A stretch of 64,000 bases of DNA from Ferrovibrio terrae_B (GCF_943371255.1 NZ_CALRUC010000002.1:1-64000), one strand, 5' to 3'; counted from the first letter of the stretch, positions 22,587-31,938 are shown. The notes: generated by a model from the sequence alone, not told the origin. A program made the numbers and translations.

Positions 22587-24874
22587 AGCCCGCGATCCCT
22601 GCCGCCGGCCTGGTCGGTCTGATTGCCCTGCGTGAAGCGGCGGCGGGATCGTATCAGGATCTGCTGGAGCGTGTGAGCGCTGCAGTCCGGCTCAAACTCA
22701 GGATCGATATCGGCCGCGAAGTCTGGCCGTTCGTTCCCGCCCTCTTTCCCGACAGCATCATCGTCAGCGTGGATGGCAAATACTGGCGCTATTCCTATGT
22801 GGTCGGCGATGCCGGCGATGTCGCCCTGGGCGAACCGCCGATGCAGGTCGAGGAATCCTTCCAGCCTGTCGGCACCGCGAAGCCGGCGTCGCGCGGCGTT
22901 TTCATCGAGGCCATCGGCGGCGATGCCGTGCCGGGTTCGCGCTATCTGATCCGCGTGATCCGTGCCGGCCTGTCTGGCAACAGCAATTACTACCCTGACG
23001 GCGTGCTGCGCGAAGCAGTGCCGCTGTTCGAGGGCGCCCGCGTTTTCGTCAAGTCGGATGATGAGCATCTCGCCGGCAAGGGCAAAGACGTGCGGAACCT
23101 GTTCGGCAAGATCTCTGCGCCGCGTTTCGTGGAAGGCAAAAAAACCGACCAGGGCGAGATCCACGCTGAGCTGCAGGTGATCGAACCTGAAGGCGCGCTC
23201 GGCGTGAAGCTGCGCGAGGCGCACGCCCGCAATATGACCGACCTGTTCGGTTTCTCCATTGACGCGATGGGCGGCGCCCGTGCCGCCGTTCGCGGCAACC
23301 AGAAGATCCGCGAAGCCACGCGGTTCACCAAGGTTCACTCCGTTGACCTGATCGTCGAACCCGGCGCAGGCGGCGGTGTGATCCGTCTTATCGAAGCCAA
23401 GGCAAACGACCCCGAGGAGGGCGAGGACATGCTGCGTTCCAATATGATCACCTTTATCGAGGCCAAGAAGCCCGCGCTGCTGGCCGGCGTCGATAAGGAC
23501 AAACTCACCGACGATGAAGTGCTGGCCAAGTACAACGAGGCCCAGCGCATCGATCAGCCGCTGCAGTCCGGCATGACGCAGGAGCAGCTGAACGAGGCCA
23601 TCCGCCTCACCGAGGCGCGTTCCTATGCGCGCAGCACCGTCGCCGCGAGCAATCTGCCCGATGCCGCGAAGGACAAGCTGCTCAAGCAGTTCACGGCCGA
23701 GGGTGTGAAGTTCACCGAAGCCCAGGTCGATGAGGCCATCAAGGGCGAGCGCGAATATCTCGCGCAGTTCACCGAGTCCGGCCATGTCAGCGGCCTGGGT
23801 GACGGCGCCTTCGATGTGAAGGCCGGTGAAACGCGGCCGCAGAAGGTGGCCGACATGCTCGACGCCTTCTTCGATCCGGCGCACAAGGATCACAAATACG
23901 CGCGGTCGTTCCGCGAGTGTTATGTCGAGATCACCGGCGACAAGCGTGTGACCGGTGCGCTCGAAGATATCGACCAGACGCGCTATACCGAAGCCCTCGC
24001 CGGCGCGCAGCTGTCGAACGTGCTGGGCAACGCCCTGCGCCGCCGCCTGATTGCCGACTATCGCGTCCAGACGCCGATGGATATCTGGCGCCGTGTCGCC
24101 ACGGTCGCCAATGTCAACGACTTCCGCACCAATGAACGGACCCGTTACGGCGGTTATGGCGATCTGCCGGCTGTCGCTGAAAGCGGTTCCTATGATCCGC
24201 TGACTTCGCCTGGTGACGAAAAGGCGAGCTACGCGGTGACCAAGCGCGGCGGCACTGAGTCGATCACGCTGGAAATGATCCGCAACGATGACGCCGGCGT
24301 GATCCGCCAGGTGCCGGTCAAGCTCAGCCGCGCCGGCAAGCGCACGCTGGGCAAGTTCGTGCTCGACTTCCTGCGGACCAACCCGGTGATCTATGACGGC
24401 GTCGCGCTGTTCCACGCAACTCACGGCAATCTCGGTACCACCGCGCTGGGCACGGCACCGGTGGCCGCAGGCCGCCTTGCCATGCTCAGCCAGAAGGAAG
24501 CCGGCAGCCTCGAAGCGCTGTCGGTCGGTCCGCGCGATATCCTGGTGCCGTTCCAGCTGGAAGAAGGCGCGGTGGATCTGTTCCGCCGCAACACCAACCA
24601 GGATCAGACCTTCCTGCAGAGCCTGTCGCTCAACGTGGTGCCGGTCTGGTATTGGACCGACGCGAACGACTGGGTGCTGTCGGCGGATCCGCTCGACATT
24701 CCCGGCATCGAGATCGGCTTCCTCGACGGTAACGAGGAACCCGAGATCTTCGTCCAGGACAATCCCACTGTCGGGTCGATGTTCAGCAACGACAAGCTGA
24801 CCTGGAAGATCCGCCACATTTATGGCGGCACCGTCACCGACTACCGCGGCTTCTACAAAGCCGTGGTGGCGTAA
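22583..24874 (+). CDS. fused prohead protease / scaffold / major capsid protein
   Basis: A 763-residue polypeptide that joins three Mu functions (I protease, Z scaffold, T capsid). Residues about 80-280 resemble Mu-type prohead protease I (GVFIEAIGG.., GARVFVKSDDEH, FGFSIDAMGG with the probable nucleophile Ser). Residues about 280-420 are Glu/Lys/Gln-rich, helical and scaffold-like (ITFIEAKKPALLAGV, MTQEQLNEAIRLTE). Residues about 430-763 match the Mu gpT-type capsid protein (RRRLIADYRVQTPMDIWRRV and on). Self-cleavage would release mature capsid subunits. There is no stop or frameshift in between. Confidence 0.88.
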   Translation: MKPAIPAAGLVGLIALREAAAGSYQDLLERVSAAVRLKLRIDIGREVWPFVPALFPDSIIVSVDGKYWRYSYVVGDAGDVALGEPPMQVEESFQPVGTAKPASRGVFIEAIGGDAVPGSRYLIRVIRAGLSGNSNYYPDGVLREAVPLFEGARVFVKSDDEHLAGKGKDVRNLFGKISAPRFVEGKKTDQGEIHAELQVIEPEGALGVKLREAHARNMTDLFGFSIDAMGGARAAVRGNQKIREATRFTKVHSVDLIVEPGAGGGVIRLIEAKANDPEEGEDMLRSNMITFIEAKKPALLAGVDKDKLTDDEVLAKYNEAQRIDQPLQSGMTQEQLNEAIRLTEARSYARSTVAASNLPDAAKDKLLKQFTAEGVKFTEAQVDEAIKGEREYLAQFTESGHVSGLGDGAFDVKAGETRPQKVADMLDAFFDPAHKDHKYARSFRECYVEITGDKRVTGALEDIDQTRYTEALAGAQLSNVLGNALRRRLIADYRVQTPMDIWRRVATVANVNDFRTNERTRYGGYGDLPAVAESGSYDPLTSPGDEKASYAVTKRGGTESITLEMIRNDDAGVIRQVPVKLSRAGKRTLGKFVLDFLRTNPVIYDGVALFHATHGNLGTTALGTAPVAAGRLAMLSQKEAGSLEALSVGPRDILVPFQLEEGAVDLFRRNTNQDQTFLQSLSLNVVPVWYWTDANDWVLSADPLDIPGIEIGFLDGNEEPEIFVQDNPTVGSMFSNDKLTWKIRHIYGGTVTDYRGFYKAVVA

Positions 24875-24889
24875 GGCGGATCCAGCACA

Positions 24890-25552
24890 ATGGCCCTCGG
24901 CGATATCCAGGCAATGGTGAATGCGCTGGCGAAGGACGGCGGTGGAGAGATCTCCACCGCCGATCTTGCCCAGGGCATCGCGGCCGCCGTTCAGCGTTAC
25001 TCGCTGGATCGGCCGTTCCGTGACGTTGCCGATGTTATCGCCGTGGGCACCTTGCTGCCGCTTCCCGAAGCCTACGAGAACGACTTCAGTGTGGTCACGC
25101 AGATCGAGGCACCGGCCGGCCAGATCCCGCCTCGCACACTCAGCAGCGAGAGCTGGTATGTGACCGCCACGCCAGCCGGCCCGGAGATCCGCACCCAGGG
25201 CGAGATTGGTGCAGTGGGCACCGCGCGCATGCGCTTCACCCGCCGGCATGTCCTGAATGAAGATCAGGACACCATCCCGATTCATGATCGCGAGGCCGTC
25301 GCGTGCTGGGCTGCTGCCCTGGTGCTGCAGGGCATGGCCAGCGCGAAGGCGTCTGATCGCCAGGCCACCATTCAGGCGGACAGCGTCGATCACCAGGCCA
25401 AGTCGAACGATTACGCCAAGCGTGCCGCTGAAATGCGCCAGGTGTATTACACGCATCTCGGCATCGACCCGAAGCGCCAGGCGCCGGCATCGGCCGTCGC
25501 CACCGTGCGTCCGACCGGTCGCCTCGGCCTGCTGCAGCGAGGCGAGGAATGA
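24890..25552 (+). CDS. head-tail connector-like protein (gp36 position)
   Basis: A 220-residue protein right after the capsid gene, in the position of Mu gp36. The N-terminal 60 residues are helical (LGDIQAMVNALAKDGGG, LAQGIAAAVQRYSLDRP), as in connector proteins, then beta-rich, ending in basic helices. Direct similarity to DUF1320 is weak, so the assignment rests mainly on gene order. It overlaps the next gene by four bases. Confidence 0.65.
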   Translation: MALGDIQAMVNALAKDGGGEISTADLAQGIAAAVQRYSLDRPFRDVADVIAVGTLLPLPEAYENDFSVVTQIEAPAGQIPPRTLSSESWYVTATPAGPEIRTQGEIGAVGTARMRFTRRHVLNEDQDTIPIHDREAVACWAAALVLQGMASAKASDRQATIQADSVDHQAKSNDYAKRAAEMRQVYYTHLGIDPKRQAPASAVATVRPTGRLGLLQRGEE

Positions 25553-26067
25553 GCAACTTCAAGATCGCAATGGCGCTGCAGCCTTCTGCGGCGCAGCTGC
25601 TGGGCCTGCTGGTCGCTGTGCCGGATATCGCGCGCAAGGAGTTCACGCGCGCCGGCTGGGAAGGTTCGATGCTGCTGCAGCGCGAGACGCAGGAAGAAAC
25701 ACCGACCGGCGTAGGCGCTGGCGGCGGGCTGCGCGGATCCATCATCGCGATCAAGCCTGTGGTCTCGGCGCTGAACATCGAGGCCGGCGCCGGCACCTCG
25801 GCCGCGCATGCAATCCCGGTAGAGCTGGGCAGCAAGCCGCACCGTCCGCCTGTGAAGCCGCTGGAAGACTGGGCGCATCTCAAGCTGGGCCTGCCCTATG
25901 ACGAAGCCGCCGCCGCAGCCTGGCGCATCGCCTCGGCTATCTCGCGGCGCGGCACCAAGCCCGCGCATATGTTCAAACGCGCCTTCGAGCGCAATCGCGG
26001 CCAGGTGCAACGGATCTTCGAGAAGGCCGGAGCGCGCGTTCGTGACCAGGCGGGGCGCCGGCGATGA
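25549..26067 (+). CDS. virion morphogenesis protein (gpG / HK97 gp10-like position)
   Basis: A 172-residue protein with a helical N-terminus (VAVPDIARKEFTRAGWEGSML), a glycine-rich centre and the segment AHAIPVELGSKPHRPP, where the aromatic/His-Pro pattern resembles tail-completion proteins of the gp10/gpG class. It is coupled to both neighbours by overlaps. In Mu this slot holds gpG or gp37-type completion proteins. Confidence 0.65.
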   Translation: MSNFKIAMALQPSAAQLLGLLVAVPDIARKEFTRAGWEGSMLLQRETQEETPTGVGAGGGLRGSIIAIKPVVSALNIEAGAGTSAAHAIPVELGSKPHRPPVKPLEDWAHLKLGLPYDEAAAAAWRIASAISRRGTKPAHMFKRAFERNRGQVQRIFEKAGARVRDQAGRRR

Positions 26068-26654
26068 GCACGAACGCGATCCGCAACGCCATCGTGGAGG
26101 CTATGGAGACGGTTGGCGCCATCGGCAAGGTGCATCCGTTCGAGCGCTATACCGCCGACCAGAAGAAGCTGGCCGAGATCTATCAGGAAAGCGGCCGTGT
26201 GAATGGCTGGTATGTCAGCCGCGGCGCTATGCGTGAAGTCGAGGACAGCGGCGATACCAATATGGAGATCACCGACTGGAAGATCGTCGGCTATCTGTCA
26301 CTGCTCGATGGCGAACAGAGCGAGCTGGCCTTCGATCTGCTGATTGACCAGCTGCGCGCCGTTTTCCGCAATGACGAGACGCTGAGCGGTGCTGTGTGGC
26401 AGCTGGGCGATCCCGATCGCGACGATGAGACTGGCCTGCAGATTGAGCGGCTCGGCCCGGTGCTGTTCTGCGGCGTGCTGTGCCATGAGGCGCGACTGCG
26501 ATTGACCACGCTTTCAAAAGTTGGCGTCGGCGCCGAAGCCGTGAGCGATCTCAACCTGGTCAACGTGAAATGGGACTGGGCAGATCCGAGCACACAGCAA
26601 GGACCGGACGGCAAGACCGACGCAGAAGACAACATCCAAACCGGAGGCGCGTGA
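26064..26654 (+). CDS. probable tail terminator (gp37/DUF1834 position)
   Basis: A 196-residue protein with a small alpha/beta head (AIRNAIVEAMETVGAIGKVHPFERY) and a long region of alternating strands that ends VSDLNLVNVKWDWAD. The layout resembles tail-terminator proteins that cap the tail tube. Assignment is from order between the morphogenesis protein and DUF2635; there is no catalytic motif. Confidence 0.6.
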   Translation: MSTNAIRNAIVEAMETVGAIGKVHPFERYTADQKKLAEIYQESGRVNGWYVSRGAMREVEDSGDTNMEITDWKIVGYLSLLDGEQSELAFDLLIDQLRAVFRNDETLSGAVWQLGDPDRDDETGLQIERLGPVLFCGVLCHEARLRLTTLSKVGVGAEAVSDLNLVNVKWDWADPSTQQGPDGKTDAEDNIQTGGA

Positions 26655-26836
26655 TGGAACCGAACAAGATCTTAGTGAAGCCCAAGCCCGCGGATGCCCG
26701 CGTGCTGGATCCCGACAGCATGCCGCTGCAGCAGCTGCCGGCAGAGGGCAAGGAAGTTATCGACAGCGTCCACTGGCGCCGCTGCGAGCGCCGCGGCGAA
26801 GTCGAGATCACGCCGGTGAAGAAGAAGGGGAAGTAA
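26654..26836 (+). CDS. DUF2635 family small protein (gp38-like)
   Basis: A 60-residue basic protein with the DUF2635 pattern (KILVKPKPADARVLDPDSM, then a HWRRCERRGEVEI core). The family is found only in Mu-like phages, always directly before the sheath gene, and its role is unknown. It overlaps the previous stop (TGATG). Confidence 0.85.
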   Translation: MEPNKILVKPKPADARVLDPDSMPLQQLPAEGKEVIDSVHWRRCERRGEVEITPVKKKGK

Positions 26837-26839
26837 GTC

Positions 26840-28315
26840 ATGACCATCAGCTTCAACCAGATCCCTGGCAACGCGCGCGAGCCGTTCGTCTATATCGAGT
26901 TCGATCCCTCGAAAGCTGTCGAGGGCGCGAGCCTCATGCCCTACAAGATCCTTGTTCTGGCGCAGCGCCTTGCCACCGGTGCGGTTGCCGCGCTGACGCG
27001 GACCCGCGTTACGTCAGCCAAGCAGGGTGAATTCTACTTCGGCGCCGGCTCGATGATGGCACAGGCACTTGCCAAGATCTTTGCCAACAACGAGTTCACG
27101 GAAGTGATCGCCGTTGCGCTCGATGATCTCAATGCCGGCGTCACTGCTACGGGCGCTTTCAAGTTCACCGGTTCACCGACGGCCGCAGGTATTGTTGAGC
27201 TGATGGCTGGCGGCCGCAAGGTTCGTATCGGTGCAGCCCAGAGCGCGACGGCCGCCGCGATGGCGACGGCCGCGGTTGCTGCGATCGCCGCCACGCCGGA
27301 TCTGCCGTTCACTGCGGCGGTGGATGGCGTCGATACCGCGAAGATCAATCTGACGGCGCGGCACAAGGGCACGCTGGGCAATAGCATCGACCTGCGGCTC
27401 AACTACTACGATGGCGAAGTGCTGCCGGCCGGTCTTACCGTCCAGCTGACGGCCTTCTCCGGTGGCACTGGCAATCCCGACCTGCTGCCGGCCTTTGCCG
27501 TGCTCGGCGATGAGCATTACCAGGTGATCGCGCATCCCTATACGGATCCGGCCAGTCTGATGGCGATCGAAACCGAGCTGGCGGATCGCTTCGGTCCGAC
27601 CCGGCAGATCGATGGCGTCGCCTTCACGATGTTATCGGGCACGCATTCCGCCTGCGGCACGCTCGGCGATACCCGTAACTCGCCGCACAGCTCGATCCTG
27701 GGCGTTTACGGTTCGCCGTCGCCGCCGTGGGAATGGGCCGGTGCATATGCGGCCCGCGTTGCCCAGCGCGGCCAGATCGATCCGGCGCGGCCATATCGCG
27801 GCCTGCCGCTTAACGGCATCCTGCCGCCCAAGCAGGAAGACCAGTTCACGCTGGCCGAGCGCAACCTGCTCACCTTCGACGGCATTTCCACCTACACGGT
27901 GGATGATGGCGGCATCGTTCGTATCTCTCTGCCGATCACCACCTACAAGACCAACCAGGTGGGCGCCGACGACACGAGTTACCTGCATGTCCGCACCATG
28001 CTCACCAACTGCTATCTGCGGTGGGACTGGCGCAACCTCATGCTGCGCAAGTTCGTAGACTTCAAGCTCGCCAAGGACGGCACGGCTTACGGCGCCGGCC
28101 AGGCGATCGTCACGCCGAATGTGGCTTTGGCTGAGTCCTACATGTGGTTCCGCCGCATGGAGGAGCTGGGCCTGGTCGAGGACTTCGAGCAGTTCAAGCG
28201 CGATGCCCAGGCGGAGATCGATGCCCAGAACCCGAACCGCCTGAACATGTACATGCCGCCGAACCTGGTGAACGGCCTGGATGTGCTGGCCGTGCAAATC
28301 GGCTTCCGCAACTGA
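26840..28315 (+). CDS. contractile tail sheath protein (gpL-like)
   Basis: A 491-residue tail sheath protein. The first 40 residues (ISFNQIPGNAREPFVYIEFDPS) match the Mu L family. The middle has a protease-resistant insertion domain rich in Ala and Gly. The C-terminus (LGLVEDFEQFKRDAQAEIDAQNPNRL, ending LDVLAVQIGF) is the conserved sheath core that docks with the tube. Sheath subunits contract to drive the tube through the envelope. The following gene is the tube protein. Confidence 0.92.
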   Translation: MTISFNQIPGNAREPFVYIEFDPSKAVEGASLMPYKILVLAQRLATGAVAALTRTRVTSAKQGEFYFGAGSMMAQALAKIFANNEFTEVIAVALDDLNAGVTATGAFKFTGSPTAAGIVELMAGGRKVRIGAAQSATAAAMATAAVAAIAATPDLPFTAAVDGVDTAKINLTARHKGTLGNSIDLRLNYYDGEVLPAGLTVQLTAFSGGTGNPDLLPAFAVLGDEHYQVIAHPYTDPASLMAIETELADRFGPTRQIDGVAFTMLSGTHSACGTLGDTRNSPHSSILGVYGSPSPPWEWAGAYAARVAQRGQIDPARPYRGLPLNGILPPKQEDQFTLAERNLLTFDGISTYTVDDGGIVRISLPITTYKTNQVGADDTSYLHVRTMLTNCYLRWDWRNLMLRKFVDFKLAKDGTAYGAGQAIVTPNVALAESYMWFRRMEELGLVEDFEQFKRDAQAEIDAQNPNRLNMYMPPNLVNGLDVLAVQIGFRN

Positions 28316-28341
28316 CGAACCGCTGACAGCAGGAGAGCAGC

Positions 28342-28707
28342 ATGACCAAGAACCGCCGCGCCGGCCGCATCTATCTCAAAGTGGATGGCGTCCGCTACGA
28401 TGCCAAGGGCAGTTTCTCGTACAACCTTGGCGCACCGAAGCGTACCGCAATCGTCGGCGCCGACAAGGTGCATGGCTTCTCGGAAGAGGTGCAGGTGCCT
28501 TACATCGAGGGCGAGATCACCGACAGCCCCGACTTCGATCTCCGCAAGTTCACGGAGATCGATGGCGCCACCATCACCCTTGAGCTGGGCAACGGCAAGG
28601 TGATCTCCCTGCGCGAGGCCTGGTACGCGGCCGAAGGCAAGGGCGAAACCAAGGAAGCGAATATCGAGGTTCGCTTTGAGGGCCTGGATGCCGAGGAGGT
28701 GCGCTGA
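28342..28707 (+). CDS. tail tube protein (gpM-like)
   Basis: A 121-residue tail tube protein of the Mu M family. The core (RIYLKVDGVRYDAKGSFSYN, then GFSEEVQVPYIEGEITDSPD) is a beta-barrel subunit that stacks into the inner tube. Size and order are as in Mu. The AGGAGA ribosome site is strong. The final base is shared with the chaperone start. Confidence 0.9.
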   Translation: MTKNRRAGRIYLKVDGVRYDAKGSFSYNLGAPKRTAIVGADKVHGFSEEVQVPYIEGEITDSPDFDLRKFTEIDGATITLELGNGKVISLREAWYAAEGKGETKEANIEVRFEGLDAEEVR

Positions 28708-28973
28708 TGACCAACAGCTACACCCTCAAGGTTCCCGTCAAGCACGGTTCCGATGAGATCACCGCGCTCACCTTCCGCAAGGCCAAGGCCCGCGACTTTC
28801 GCGAGCTGAAGGTTGGCGGCGACGGTGCGATCCCGATCGGCGACCTGCTGGACCTGGCCGCGCGCCTCAGCGACCAGGCGCCGTCCGTGATCGATGAGCT
28901 GGACCCCATCGACATGATGGAGGTGCTCAAGCGCACGGCGGGTTTTACCACGCCTGGCCAGAAGACTGGTTAG
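28707..28973 (+). CDS. tail assembly chaperone, short form (gp41-like)
   Basis: An 88-residue tail assembly chaperone (gpG-type, DUF2765-like position) that guides tube polymerisation on the tape measure. The core has TFRKAKARDFRELKVGG and ends DMMEVLKRTAGFTT. A slippery heptamer G-GGT-TTT (28940-28946) lies in frame ten codons before its stop. Ribosomes slipping by -1 would bypass the stop and make the long form described separately. Such frameshifts are near universal in contractile and siphophage tail chaperones. Confidence 0.88.
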   Translation: MTNSYTLKVPVKHGSDEITALTFRKAKARDFRELKVGGDGAIPIGDLLDLAARLSDQAPSVIDELDPIDMMEVLKRTAGFTTPGQKTG

Positions 28974-29104
28974 ACGCATTCGACCTGCTCGCCGGCGAGC
29001 CATTCAACATCTCGCCGGCCGAGCTTTGGGAAATGGATGGCCCGGATCTCATGTTCTGGGTTTCGCGCGCCGCGAGCAGACTCAGCAAACAGAACAAGGG
29101 GTAA
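28946..29104 (+). CDS. -1 frameshift extension of the tail chaperone
   Basis: After -1 slipping on G GGT TTT (28940-28946, with GGT and TTT in the zero frame) the ribosome continues TAC CAC GCC TGG and adds about 52 residues: YHAWPEDWLDAFDLLAGEP, ending SRAASRLSKQNKG. The stop is TAA at 29102-29104, three bases before the tape-measure GTG/ATG region. The extension has the Trp-Pro-rich, helical look of gpT-type frameshift domains, which bind the tape measure. It has no start codon or ribosome site of its own. Confidence 0.85.
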   Translation, partial: YHAWPEDWLDAFDLLAGEPFNISPAELWEMDGPDLMFWVSRAASRLSKQNKG

Positions 29105-29107
29105 GCC

Positions 29108-30736
29108 GTGACCGGCTTCTCTCTCTCCATCATCATCAAGGCTGTTGACCAGGCGACCGCGCCGCTGCGCCGGATCGCTGACCAGCTGAACAATGCAACC
29201 GAACCGGTACGCCGGCTCGGTTCATCGTTGCGCGGCTTCAACGATGCCGCGGGCATCCCGCGGCTGACGGCTGGGATCGGCGGCGTCGCCGGCGCCATGC
29301 GTGGCGTTAGCGGTGAGGCGATGCTGCTGGCCGGCCGCATGTCGTCGCTCGCTTCCGGCTTCGGCCTGCTCGGTGCTGGCGGCATCTATGCGTTCAAGAC
29401 GCAGTTCCTTGACGTGTCAGCGCAGTTCGAGCGCTTCGAGACGATCCTGGGCACCGTCGAAGGATCGAGCGATAAGGCGAAGGGTGCCATGAGCTGGATC
29501 TCCGACTTCGCTACCAGCACGCCTTACGAGCTGAACCAGGTGACTGACGCTTATGTGAAGCTGCGCTCCTATGGCCTGAACCCGACCAACGGACTGCTGC
29601 GGACTCTGGGCGATACCTCTGCTGCAATGGGCAAGCCGCTCATGCAGACGGTCGAAGCGATCGCCGATGCCGTCACCGGTGAAAACGAGCGCCTCAAGGA
29701 ATTCGGTATCCGGGCCAGCAAGGTGGGCAGCCAGATTGTCTACGAATACACGGACGCCGCCGGCAAGACCCAGCGCAAGGCAGTCGCGGCGAATAACCGC
29801 AACCTGATCGAATCGGTGCTCAAGTCGATCTGGAACGATAAGTATGCTGGCTCGATGGACAAGCTGTCGGGCACCTGGGATGGCATGATGTCGAACCTTT
29901 CCGATCAGTGGACCAGGTTCTCGCGCATGCTGATGGATGGCGGCGCATTCGACTGGCTTAAAACGCAGCTTAAAGAGCTGCTCGATACCATCGACAGCAT
30001 GGCCGCCAGCGGCGAGCTGCAGCAGCTGGCCCAGGATCTGGGCGGCCAGCTGCGCGACGCACTGATTGCCGTGAAGGATGCCGGCATCCAGTTCGCCGCC
30101 TGGGTCCGGGAGACCTGGCCTCAGATGCAGACCTTTGCCCAGGCTGTCGGCGGCTGGGGCAATGTGCTCAAGGGTGTGGCGTTCATCCTGGCCGGCCCGT
30201 TCATCGTATCGCTGCTCACGCTCGGCCAGGCTTTCGTTTCCCTGGGTATGGCGATGTGGGCAACACCGATCGGCTGGGTGGTTGCCGGCATCGCAGCGAT
30301 CGTCACGGCCGCCGTGCTGCTCTACACGCACTGGGACACCGTCACCGCAAAGCTGCAGCAGGCCTGGGCGATCATCAAGGAGGCCTTCTGGTCGCTTGTG
30401 GAGGGCATCGCCAAGGGCGTCGCGCAGATCGCCGACCTGTTGCCCAAGCAGCTGGGCGGCGAAATGGCGGTCAAGCTGAAGGCCTTTGCCGAGCTGGCAG
30501 CCAGCAACCGCACCGAAGCGCAATCGGCAATGCCTCAGTCGGCCACCGGCGCTGCCACGGTTCGGACCGGCGCTGGCGATGTGATGCGCGCCAATGCCGG
30601 CGCCGGCGACAACAACAGCAAGACCGAAGTTCTGATCAAGGCCGAGAACCTGCCGCAGGGCATGAGCGTGCGCGTGGGCGAAACCACCGCCGATCGTGTG
30701 AGCATGGATCTCGGCCGGGCGATGGCCGGCCCATGA
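29108..30736 (+). CDS. tail tape measure protein
   Basis: A 542-residue tape measure protein with a GTG start. The N-terminal half carries a phage tape-measure signature (FSLSIIIKAVDQATAPLRRI, then FETILGTVEGSSDKAKGAMSWISDFA). Coiled-coil and two hydrophobic segments follow, around residues 355-415 (LAGPFIVSLLTLGQAF, WVVAGIAAIVTAAVLLY). It sets tail length and forms a membrane channel at infection. At about 540 residues it predicts a shorter tail than a typical siphophage. It overlaps the gp43-like gene by four bases. Confidence 0.9.
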   Translation: MTGFSLSIIIKAVDQATAPLRRIADQLNNATEPVRRLGSSLRGFNDAAGIPRLTAGIGGVAGAMRGVSGEAMLLAGRMSSLASGFGLLGAGGIYAFKTQFLDVSAQFERFETILGTVEGSSDKAKGAMSWISDFATSTPYELNQVTDAYVKLRSYGLNPTNGLLRTLGDTSAAMGKPLMQTVEAIADAVTGENERLKEFGIRASKVGSQIVYEYTDAAGKTQRKAVAANNRNLIESVLKSIWNDKYAGSMDKLSGTWDGMMSNLSDQWTRFSRMLMDGGAFDWLKTQLKELLDTIDSMAASGELQQLAQDLGGQLRDALIAVKDAGIQFAAWVRETWPQMQTFAQAVGGWGNVLKGVAFILAGPFIVSLLTLGQAFVSLGMAMWATPIGWVVAGIAAIVTAAVLLYTHWDTVTAKLQQAWAIIKEAFWSLVEGIAKGVAQIADLLPKQLGGEMAVKLKAFAELAASNRTEAQSAMPQSATGAATVRTGAGDVMRANAGAGDNNSKTEVLIKAENLPQGMSVRVGETTADRVSMDLGRAMAGP

Positions 30737-31938
30737 CCGAAGTTCGCGACTATCGCCAGGCGTCATTCCGCGGCGTGCCATTTCAGGTGGCCGTTGCCGA
30801 TGACGAATTCGGCCGCCGCGGCGAACACCATGAGTTCCCCGGCCGCGACAAAGGGTTCTTCGAGGATCTGGGCAAGAAGGATCCGCAGTTCGCGCTCGAT
30901 GCCTACCTGGTCGGCGACGACTATGCCGATCAGCGCGACAAGCTTCTTGCCGCCTGTGATGAACAGGGCCTTGGCGAGCTGGTGCATCCTTACTATGGCG
31001 TCAAGCAGGTTGCCTGCATCGGCGTCCGCACCCGACACGACAAGGCGAAGCGGCGGCTGGTTTCATTGTCGCTCACGTTCCTTGAAACCGGCGCCGCACC
31101 ACAGGCCGTTGCCCAGCCGATGCGCGGCAGCCAGGTGTTTCGCGCGGCCGACAACGCCCAGGGCGTGGCGATCGAAGATTTCAGCAAGGCCTTCAATCTG
31201 TCCGGTCAGCCCGGTTTTACGGTGCAAGAGCTGACCGACGTTTTGAGCGGCGGCGCGGATCTGATGCAGAATATTTCTTCGCCAGTGCAGAGTGTGTCGA
31301 ACCTTGGCAGCGGCATCGGCGGCCGCTCGGCCTTCTCGCGCGGTCTGTCGATGCTGCGCGGCACATCGCTGTATGAGCCGTTTTCTCTCGGCACCCAGCT
31401 GTTTTCCGCCTTCGGCTCGCTGAGTCAGATCGGCGGCTATGGCGCAGGAAGCTATCAGAGCAGCCGGTCGGTCTGGTCCTACGGATCATCGGTTACGCCT
31501 GTGCCGCTCACCACCGAGACGCGGCGGATCCAGGCGTCTAACCAGTCCGCCCTGGTCAGCCTGTTTGAACGTGCTGCCATCATCGAGGCCGGCCGCTCGA
31601 TCCCGACTTACGACTTTGAGAGCTATGACGAAGCCGTTGCAGTCCGCGATGAGTATTCGGAGCGCATCGATCGCGAGCTGGAGTCGACGCGATCTGATGA
31701 CGTGTTCCGCACGCTCACCGATCTGCGCGCCGGCGTGACGGGTGACGTTCGTGAGCGCGCCACGGATCTCGCCCGTGTTTCAACCATCACGCCGGCGATG
31801 ACGTTACCCGCGCTAGTCGTGGCCTATGACAGCTTCGAGGACGTATCCAAGGCCGACAGTATCGCCAGGCGCAATAAGATCCGGCATCCGGGCTTTGTGC
31901 CCGGCGGCCGCCCACTTGAGGTGCTGATCGATGGCTGA
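30733..31938 (+). CDS. DNA circularisation-type tail/baseplate protein (gp43-like)
   Basis: A 401-residue protein. The N-terminal 90 residues (YRQASFRGVPFQVAVADDEF, then GFFEDLGKKDPQFALDAYL) form the 'DNA circularisation N-terminal' domain of Mu gp43 and P2-type proteins, which acts in the baseplate hub. A long Ser/Gly-rich middle follows, with a C-terminal helical part. The frame is open far upstream inside the tape measure, but ATG 30733 overlaps that stop and begins the homology. Confidence 0.88.
   Translation: MTEVRDYRQASFRGVPFQVAVADDEFGRRGEHHEFPGRDKGFFEDLGKKDPQFALDAYLVGDDYADQRDKLLAACDEQGLGELVHPYYGVKQVACIGVRTRHDKAKRRLVSLSLTFLETGAAPQAVAQPMRGSQVFRAADNAQGVAIEDFSKAFNLSGQPGFTVQELTDVLSGGADLMQNISSPVQSVSNLGSGIGGRSAFSRGLSMLRGTSLYEPFSLGTQLFSAFGSLSQIGGYGAGSYQSSRSVWSYGSSVTPVPLTTETRRIQASNQSALVSLFERAAIIEAGRSIPTYDFESYDEAVAVRDEYSERIDRELESTRSDDVFRTLTDLRAGVTGDVRERATDLARVSTITPAMTLPALVVAYDSFEDVSKADSIARRNKIRHPGFVPGGRPLEVLIDG

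Noticed and set aside
22415..25456. Very long minus-strand open frame (1013 codons) opposite the capsid region
   Set aside because: It lies antisense to the clear protease-capsid and connector genes. Its translation has the His/Arg/Gly-rich look of a GC-driven shadow, with no motif or ribosome site.
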